Assembly: GCA_026874595.1 (NCBI GenBank) | Contig: CM049320.1 | Location: forward strand, 36,988,214-37,052,213 | Reading direction: 5' to 3' | Source: Sipunculus nudus | Lineage: Eukaryota > Annelida > Sipuncula > Golfingiida > Sipunculidae | Length of the DNA: 64,000 nt | In this document: in pieces, positions 58,142 through 64,000 of the stretch | Layout of the letters: each line of letters begins with the position of its first letter | How positions within the stretch are numbered: position 1 is the stretch's first letter | The notes under the pieces: generated by a model | Databases searched by the model: none | What the model was told of the DNA's origin: nothing | Seen by the model: the letters and a program-made list of their open reading frames with translations, nothing else | Position numbers and translations under genes: made by a program

Positions 58142-60557
58142 TTTAGCTCAGCTGACTTTCAGTCATGCTGGGCTATAGCGATGGGTCTTTGTCCGGCGTC
58201 CTTCCGTCCGGCCGGCCGTCCGTCCGTTAGCAGGGCACAAATCGTAACCGCAGGGGCTAGGGCCATGAACCCTATGCAGTCTTAGAGGTTATAAAAAGAT
58301 CTCCTTGCAAACCTGAAATTAGGTCACTTCGACCTATATTCTCGAAGTTATGGGGTGTGTTTGCACCCCCCCCCCCCAGAAATAACTCTTTGAGACAAAA
58401 TTTTCATCCCAAACCATCCATCTTTCACATACAGCTCACCTACGAACAGGGGAAGAAACATAATTTTTTAGGTCAAAAGGTCAAAGATCAAGGTCACAGG
58501 AGCCTCTTCTTTGAAAAGCCTGTGGATGCATTTTAAGCCAACCCTTTCATCCCAATTCTTTGATCTTTCACATATAGCTCACCTACTAAGTTGGAGAAGA
58601 ATCCTATAGATTTTGAGGTCACAAGGTCAAAGGTCAGGGTCACAGGATCCACTTCTTTGAAAAGGTTGTGGACACATTTCAAGCTAGACTTTTCATTCCA
58701 AACCTTCCAGCACTGATATCGCTTCTCTGCCAACAGGGGAAAAGACCTGTTGATTTTGAGGTCAAAGGTCAAGTTCACAGCACCCACTTTCAGTCATTTT
58801 CAGGCAAACTTTTCAATCTGTACCTTCCATCTGTCATATATGGCTGACCTACCAATGAGGGAAGAAGCCTATTGATGTTGAGGTCAAAAAGTCAAAGGTC
58901 AAGGTCACAATATTTAATTGTTCTAAATGCTTGTGAGCGTATTTCAAGTGTAACTGTTCAACCCAAACCTTCAGTCTTTCACATATTCCACATCTATGCA
59001 TCACTCAGTTTGACTCAAACTTCATATTTATTGGTCTTTTTGATTGAATAAATAACTTATTGATTTTGGGGTCAGCAGGTTAAAGGTTGCAGGTCAAAGT
59101 TATTCACCCATTGGTTGCCAAGTAATTACACCAGATTTAAGTGGTCAGTAGTTACCCATCATTTAGAAAGAATCCAGTTGATATATGGGCAAATGGCCAA
59201 GGTCATAGGTCAGGGATGTTCACAATTACTTATTTTATAGACCATCTCTATTTTTCTTGTATATATAACCATCCCACTCCAGCTGGTACATCTCCCTGTG
59301 TGGCTGTAATTGTGAGTGACACTGGTGACATATGACTCCCTTTTGTATCAGCCTATTAAGTGATAAGGCTCAGTGATAAGTACCTCATTACTTCATAACA
59401 AAAACACTCTTGTCAGAATGCTTCAGCCAGGCATTAAGACTATGAGAGAATAGTATTAAGGTTTAGCTAATGATTTATAAGATGATGGGAACATTTTGCA
59501 GTTTATTTTATGGAATCCTAGAAATAAACTTAGTTTCCTAGATATCTGAATATTTTAATATATATCACCACATATAAAAGCAAGTGTTTGTTCTCATAAT
59601 AGGTGGATGTGTACCTTGATTTAGGATGGCTTTTTGTTTTATTTCAAGACTCTTAGTCATGCTTTCTGCATTTCTTTTCTTTCAGGTTTAGCAGTTTACC
59701 TACCCTGCTGACCCCATTGAAAAGCAGAGTGATAATAAAAAACATTGGACTTACACTTTTTACAATTGCATATCTATAAATCTGATATGAGGGCCTGGAC
59801 ATGCCTTTTGAATTATTTTGGGCATTTATTACTGGATAATTTGCCCCAAGTTTGGTCTCTTATTGGAGAATGTGGGATATCAAATGTCATACATGTCAGA
59901 ATTCCATTATGTCTGCCAGTTAGCCACTTTAGAAATTCTTTCTTCAGGACAGTTTCAGTAATTTTTCTTTAATGTTTGGTCCGATTTAGAGAATGTTTGT
60001 TGTCTGATTTCAGACTTGTCAGAAGTCCAATATGGCCACCAGGCAACCATCTTTTCATTCCTTTTGATCATAGTATCTCAAGAACAGTTAAAGTGAATGC
60101 AGTTGGATGTATATTTATGTAATCTTGTAAAGGATTGGGTCAAATATTTCTGAATATTTATTACCATCATTTATAAAAATGCGGTACAGTTGGCTTGTAT
60201 TGAATAAAAATTCATACAGAAATACCTGTTTCTCAATAATTCTTGCATGTATTTCCTTGATATTTGCTATATATTTTGATCTTATATTTGCCCTTTGTGG
60301 TGTTCCTTTTGAGACTGACAGGTTTCAAGCAAGCTGTTGGAATAGTTCCTGATAGCTTAACAATCATGCATTTGCCTCAGACCATCAATTCACTGTGTTT
60401 TAACCAGACATAGGTGATATATATTTTTGTTGTCATAGAAAATTTTCAACAAATTGGCAAATTGGTTCTTCAAAATTTGACTGGAAGTTGTGAATCTCAG
60501 TCCATGATGTCACAGGTCATGCTTGGCAGCTGAGCGTCATGACCCATGGGTCACTTG
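58142..60557 (-). mobile_element. Satellite-bearing, hairpin-ended element, copy 3, inside a LINE
   Basis: Inverted relative to copies 1 and 2. The 3' hairpin AGCTCAGCTGACT-TTC-AGTCATGCTGGGCT (58,145-58,174) is followed by GTCCGTCCGTTAGCAGGGCA. The 5' end, complement AACAAGTGACCCATGGGTCA, then TGACGCTCAGCTG, lies at 60,523-60,556. The core arrays differ from copies 1 and 2. Both flanks belong to one LINE reading frame, so the element boundaries are fixed to within a few bases. Confidence 0.7.
58440..58930 (-). repeat. Degenerate tandem array, unit about 125-145 bp
   Basis: GAGGTCA..AGGTCAAAGGTCA-type words recur at about 58,470, 58,616, 58,758 and 58,881, with a looser one at 59,069. CCTTCCA or similar, TTTCACATATAGCTCACCTAC and GGGGAAGAA lie between them. 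A different pair of related units occurs at 59,880-60,080 (GTCAGAATTCC / GTCAGAAGTCC). Confidence 0.8.
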
Positions 60558-60564
60558 TTCAAGG

Positions 60565-61006
60565 TTCGCGTTAAGACTTATTCGGTGACAGAAACATTCT
60601 CAAGTTTTTTAGTGCATCTGGAGATTCCCACTGTGTTTCCCAAAAGAACGATATCAACCTGCTTACATAAGCATATGGAGATTTAATACCTCTTCTGTCA
60701 AAGATATACCTTGGTGCCCAGGCTGAATAATCAGCAGGTATAGTTCATTCATTAAAGTAATAAAGAATGTGGTACTGATCATACACACTTGTCTGGTCCC
60801 AATTCCATATCGAAAGTCTTCAGATAATCCTGTTTCTGATAAAACACATGATTGTAATTGAATATACATTGAACTGATAATTTTCATCAGGTTTCCTGTT
60901 ATACCATTTTTTTTTGTAGAATATGCAACAATAAATTATGTCTAATACTGTCGAAAGCTTTGGAAAAAACAACATATAATCCATAAACTCTGCCTCGAGG
61001 TTTAGT
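60565..61006 (-). pseudogene. LINE reverse transcriptase palm relic
   Basis: The minus strand reads RGRVYGLYVVFSKAFDSIRH (RT block with F.KAFD), then MKIISSMYIQLQSCVLSETG. IGTRQVCMIST follows, in the place of the R-Q-G motif, then FFITLMNELY, QPGHQGISLTEEVLNLHMLM and, after a shift, VDIVLLGNTVG in the place of the YADD motif. Catalytic residues are altered (RQV for RQG; ADD replaced), and stops interrupt the frame. After GNTVG, LNANL abuts the satellite element at 60,557, and the frame resumes on its other side at 58,138 with KRVVF. Together the two parts form one dead ORF2 fragment. Confidence 0.87.
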
Positions 61007-61014
61007 TATTTATA

Positions 61015-61445
61015 CATAAATAGCGTAACGCAAATTTTGTGATTTTCCGCATCTCCTCTGATACCACTGTACATATTGCCGTGATTTTTTACATTCTTAT
61101 GCTCTGGGTTTGTCCGAAGAGATTCTACTCACTTATAATAGCAATATTTGCGTATTAGGTGCAAAATTAATAATTTAAATATCTGCCCCCTACTCAAACC
61201 CCCCACCATAGGCGCCCCTTTTCTTTGTGCGTTTGGGTCTGGTAACAGATGGTCATAGAGGGTGTGATGCCGGGACCCACCTTTCTCTGGGGGCTCTATG
61301 TGGGTTTTTTCTTGCAATTCGTGTTCATTCGCCGGAAATGATCCCCCTTGGTGATCCCTTCTCAAAACACAACCTCCGCCCGGGGACAGAGTCTAATATG
61401 CATAAGGAGATCTCGCATGAGGAGAATGCTCAGAAGGGAACTCTT
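61015..61445 (+). repeat. Dispersed repeat family R3, copy 3
   Basis: Aligns with the minus strand of 55,345-55,795. It starts at TAAATAGCGTAACGC, directly beside the LINE relic, and ends near CTTTGAAAG. Confidence 0.8.
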
Positions 61446-61604
61446 TGAAAGTATCATAACAAGGGAAAGTTGTTCTGTGGAACAAATCTTGTATGTCCCT
61501 CGCCTGAGATGGGAATATTTAGAAAAATAAGTTATGAATACATGTATGAAATTTGAGATGGGTCAATATTACACAGCCAGAAAACCTCTCCAACCATGAA
61601 AACT

Positions 61605-62640
61605 GCATGATGGTCATCCATTTTCGAACCTGACATGGCCCTTCATGAGGTACGTCAATGCTGCAAGTTTGGGGACTGTTCCTCAATTTCTTTTCGAGTT
61701 ACTGCGTTAACATCATTTGAGCATTATCGCTCCTATAGCCTTGAAAAATGCGTCAAAGTAATCCATCTTCGGACTTGACTAGCCCTTGATATGGTTCATT
61801 AATGCTGCACGTTAGGTGACTCTACCTCAAATTCTTTTCAAGTTATAGTTTCAACATCAGTTCAGTATTATCGCCGCTGTGAACTTGGGAATATGTAATG
61901 GTCATCCATATTCATATTTGGCCTAGCCCTTGATAATGTTCATCAATGCTGCAAGTTTGGTGACTGTACTTCCAATCCTTCACGAGTTATTGTGTTCACG
62001 TGACTTTGGCATTATCTCCGCTGCGACATTAAAAAATGCGTTAAACTCATCCATCTTCGGACTTGACTAGACCTTGAAAAAATGCATCAATGCTGCAAGT
62101 TTGGTACACCACAAATTCTTTTCGAGTTATTGCGTTAACATTATTTGAGCATTATCGCCACTGGACATTGAAAGTATGACCATATTCGAACTTGATCTGG
62201 CCCCTGATAATGTTCATTAATGCTACAAGTATGGTGACTGTACCTCAAATTCTTTTCGAATTATTGTGTTTACATCATTTCCGCATTATCGCCGCTGTGA
62301 CATTGAACAATACGTCAAGGTCATCCATGTTCGAACATGGACTAGCCCTTAATAAGGTTCACCAATGCTGCAAGTTTCGTGACTGTACCTCAAATTATTT
62401 TCAAATTAAAGTGTTAACATCATTTCAGCATTATCGCCACTGTGACCCTGAGAAATGCGTCAACGTCATCCATGTTCGAAATTTTCCTAGCCATTGAAAA
62501 CGTTAATCAATGCTGCAAGTTAGATGACTGTACCTTAGATTTTGTTCGAGTTGTTGCGTTTAGATCATTTTAGCATTATCGCTGCTGTGACCTTAAGAAA
62601 TGCGTCTAGGTCATCCATGGTCGAACCTGTCCTGGCCATC
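61605..62640 (+). repeat. Tandem array, unit 144-146 bp, seven units
   Basis: TGCTGCAAGTTTGGTGACTG (or variants) begins at 61,658, 61,803, 61,947, 62,091, 62,221, 62,367 and 62,511, a spacing of 145, 144, 144, 130, 146 and 144. Units share TCTTTTCGAGTTATTGCGTT, AGCATTATCGCC and AAATGCGTCAA. No hairpin ends were found beside it. Confidence 0.95.
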
Positions 62641-62689
62641 TTTTTTCTATATTAATAGTTCATTAAAAACAAAGTGATATACAGGTAGA

Positions 62690-63085
62690 CCTTTCAGTTA
62701 CACATATTTCTTTATCCACATTCTCTCTCAAGCAGAAAAAAATAAATTTGCATATGACCCGTACTTAAATTTGCTTATACAGAGCTTTGCTATGCATATG
62801 TATTTTTTGTATCTGTTCAACCAAATTTCAGCCAAACAATATTTTCTTAGTAGCGAACTTCACACCAAACCTTCCTTCTTTAAACTTCCACAAACATTGA
62901 ACAACCTTACAAGTTCTAAAATAGTGTTCCATAGTATCTATCGCCTGACAATCGCCTGACAGTACTTGCACCTTAGACTCCTTTTCATATGTTTCCTGCA
63001 AAAAGGTTTCATAAATATTATTTGATCTAACAAATCGAAAAAGTTCTTATCTTTGTTTTTCCTATTCAGTAGTCCAAGTACATTC
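62690..63085 (-). pseudogene. LINE ORF2 C-terminal finger relic
   Basis: An open minus-strand segment (63,046-62,828) reads FRFVRSNNIYETF, then DCQAIDTMEHYFRTCKVV followed by QCLWKFKEGRFGVKF and KKILFG. C...(D/E)T.EH.F..C..V..LW followed by ..(I/V)LFG is the conserved end of several LINE reverse transcriptases. Upstream VLGLLNRKNKDKNFF lies in another frame, and downstream YKKYICIAKL in a third, so there are at least two frameshifts. It is a different family from the 57-61 kb relic. Confidence 0.72.
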
Positions 63086-63303
63086 AATGTGATAATCCTG
63101 ATAACAAAAATGGATCACATATCTAATGTTGACACTAAGTCTCTGAATTTAGAAACCACTGCTTGATGGAAACACATTTCTCCGCTCCTTTTTTTGGGGT
63201 ATTTTTCTCCGCTAGGGGGTGTTTTGGGAGCTGACCTTTTACCTGAAGGCGTCTTATCCAGACCTGTAGCCCGTGGTTTCATCGCTATTTCTTGCGAGTT
63301 ATT

Positions 63304-64000
63304 TTAAGATCCGGGCTCACTTTCCTGTGGAATCGTTTCTATCACCGTATCTTCAGCCGAGCAAGATCTCGTTTCCATCTCAGGACTGCCATGCCCGACA
63401 CCTTCGACGGTTATATCTGGTCCAGTATTGTCTTCAGATCTCTCTCTGTCTTTTACCACAGTCAGGGGCCGCTCCTCCTTCCTCTGCGGAGCGGACAGAT
63501 CAAGAGTCATGTGACTGTCAGTTGTGCCACCTAATGACTCGCATTCCGTAGCTGTATGGCCAACCTGGCGACATTTGTAGAACATACGCTGCCCTTTTAT
63601 CACTCTCTGCCGCTTTGGACAGGAATAAAAATCATTCGTTAAGGCCAAACACCTTTTGCAGTGATCTATTTGGTTTGCATAGTACACAACTACTCTGATT
63701 TCCATCGGAGCCAAGTTTGCTTTGTCTAGATCCATTGGATTTGCCATATTATATGTTACATATCTTGGAATAGGGGTTATAATATTCCTAGCGTAACAGT
63801 ACCTGTTACCATTAAAAAGTTTAGAAAATTTCTCACCCCTGTTTTTAACCATAGCCAAATTGAGTTGGGTATCCCATACCACGTATTGATCTAACCATTG
63901 TTTATCTCCAAGCCAGGCACATATATGGGGATCCCGTGAATGAAAATTCTTGTACTTGCAATTTTTATTCCTACTTGACAAAAGTCCACTAATACATAGC
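63304..64000 (-). CDS. Zinc-knuckle ORF1/gag-like protein, partial, runs off the window
   Basis: The minus-strand frame is open from the window edge to a stop at 63,304, about 232 codons. No ATG start is visible near 63,981, so the start lies outside the window. The middle has DHCKRCLALTNDFYSCPKRQ and, 10 or so residues on, YKCRQVGHTATEC. These are two Cys/His knuckles, the second a CX4HX4C whose first Cys appears replaced (Phe or Tyr three residues before). The C-terminal third is charged and low in structure (many E, D, S, T). Such knuckle pairs occur in ORF1 proteins of LINEs and in gag. It lies just upstream of a LINE C-terminal relic, which would fit an internally deleted element. Confidence 0.68.
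   Translation of the reverse strand, partial: LCISGLLSSRNKNCKYKNFHSRDPHICAWLGDKQWLDQYVVWDTQLNLAMVKNRGEKFSKLFNGNRYCYARNIITPIPRYVTYNMANPMDLDKANLAPMEIRVVVYYANQIDHCKRCLALTNDFYSCPKRQRVIKGQRMFYKCRQVGHTATECESLGGTTDSHMTLDLSAPQRKEERPLTVVKDRERSEDNTGPDITVEGVGHGSPEMETRSCSAEDTVIETIPQESEPGS

Overview
This window reads as nuclear DNA of an animal, most likely a mollusc. It is AT-rich and shows no dense gene array, operon or ribosome-binding-site pattern. It carries animal-type non-LTR retrotransposon relics, tRNA-derived SINEs, hAT, pogo and other TIR elements, and many long (TA)n and poly(G) tracts. It also carries satellite-bearing elements whose 3' end is a hairpin beside GTCCGTCCGTC-type sequence. I associate that last pattern with molluscan genomes, from recollection and not from a search. 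No complete host gene is present. The longest open frame with a recognisable domain is a zinc-knuckle (gag/ORF1-like) frame that runs off the right edge (63,304-64,000, minus).

Layout. 0-6 kb: a possible promoter/LTR-like edge, a truncated SINE, then a 3.7-kb satellite-bearing element. 6-11 kb: mostly featureless, with a possible TIR element, (TA)n tracts and a hammerhead-like motif. 11.7-14.8 kb: a hAT-like element with an 8-bp target duplication. It contains a 99.5% copy of the DNA just outside its left end, and a second TIR element is inserted cleanly into that internal copy. 15-22 kb: sparse. 22.4-24.5 kb: an element with long inverted arms, including a well-formed hammerhead ribozyme candidate. 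25.5-29.3 kb: two tRNA-derived SINEs and a LINE relic. 33-46.5 kb: three candidate signal-peptide exons (33.2, 39.15 and 42.4 kb), each ending in phase 1 at a GT donor. The last two lie in a diverged tandem duplication. A 5'-truncated LINE with a (TAA)n tail sits at 34.8-35.6 kb. 48.9-52.6 kb: a second block of the satellite element. 53.6-55.8 kb: nested small DNA elements. 57.1-61.0 kb: a LINE ORF2 relic split by a third satellite-bearing element. 61.6-62.6 kb: a 145-bp tandem array. 62.7-64.0 kb: LINE C-terminal and ORF1-like fragments.

How the parts relate. Most of the sequence is layered transposon insertions. Several layers can be dated relative to each other because the uninterrupted sequence is also visible: 12,976 in the 381-bp duplicate, 44,482 in the tandem duplicate, and 58,142-60,557 in the LINE frame. 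The plausible host-gene content is limited to the three candidate first exons and some candidate regulatory motifs. Their downstream exons were not recognised here. All family assignments were made by eye from motifs, and no database was consulted.
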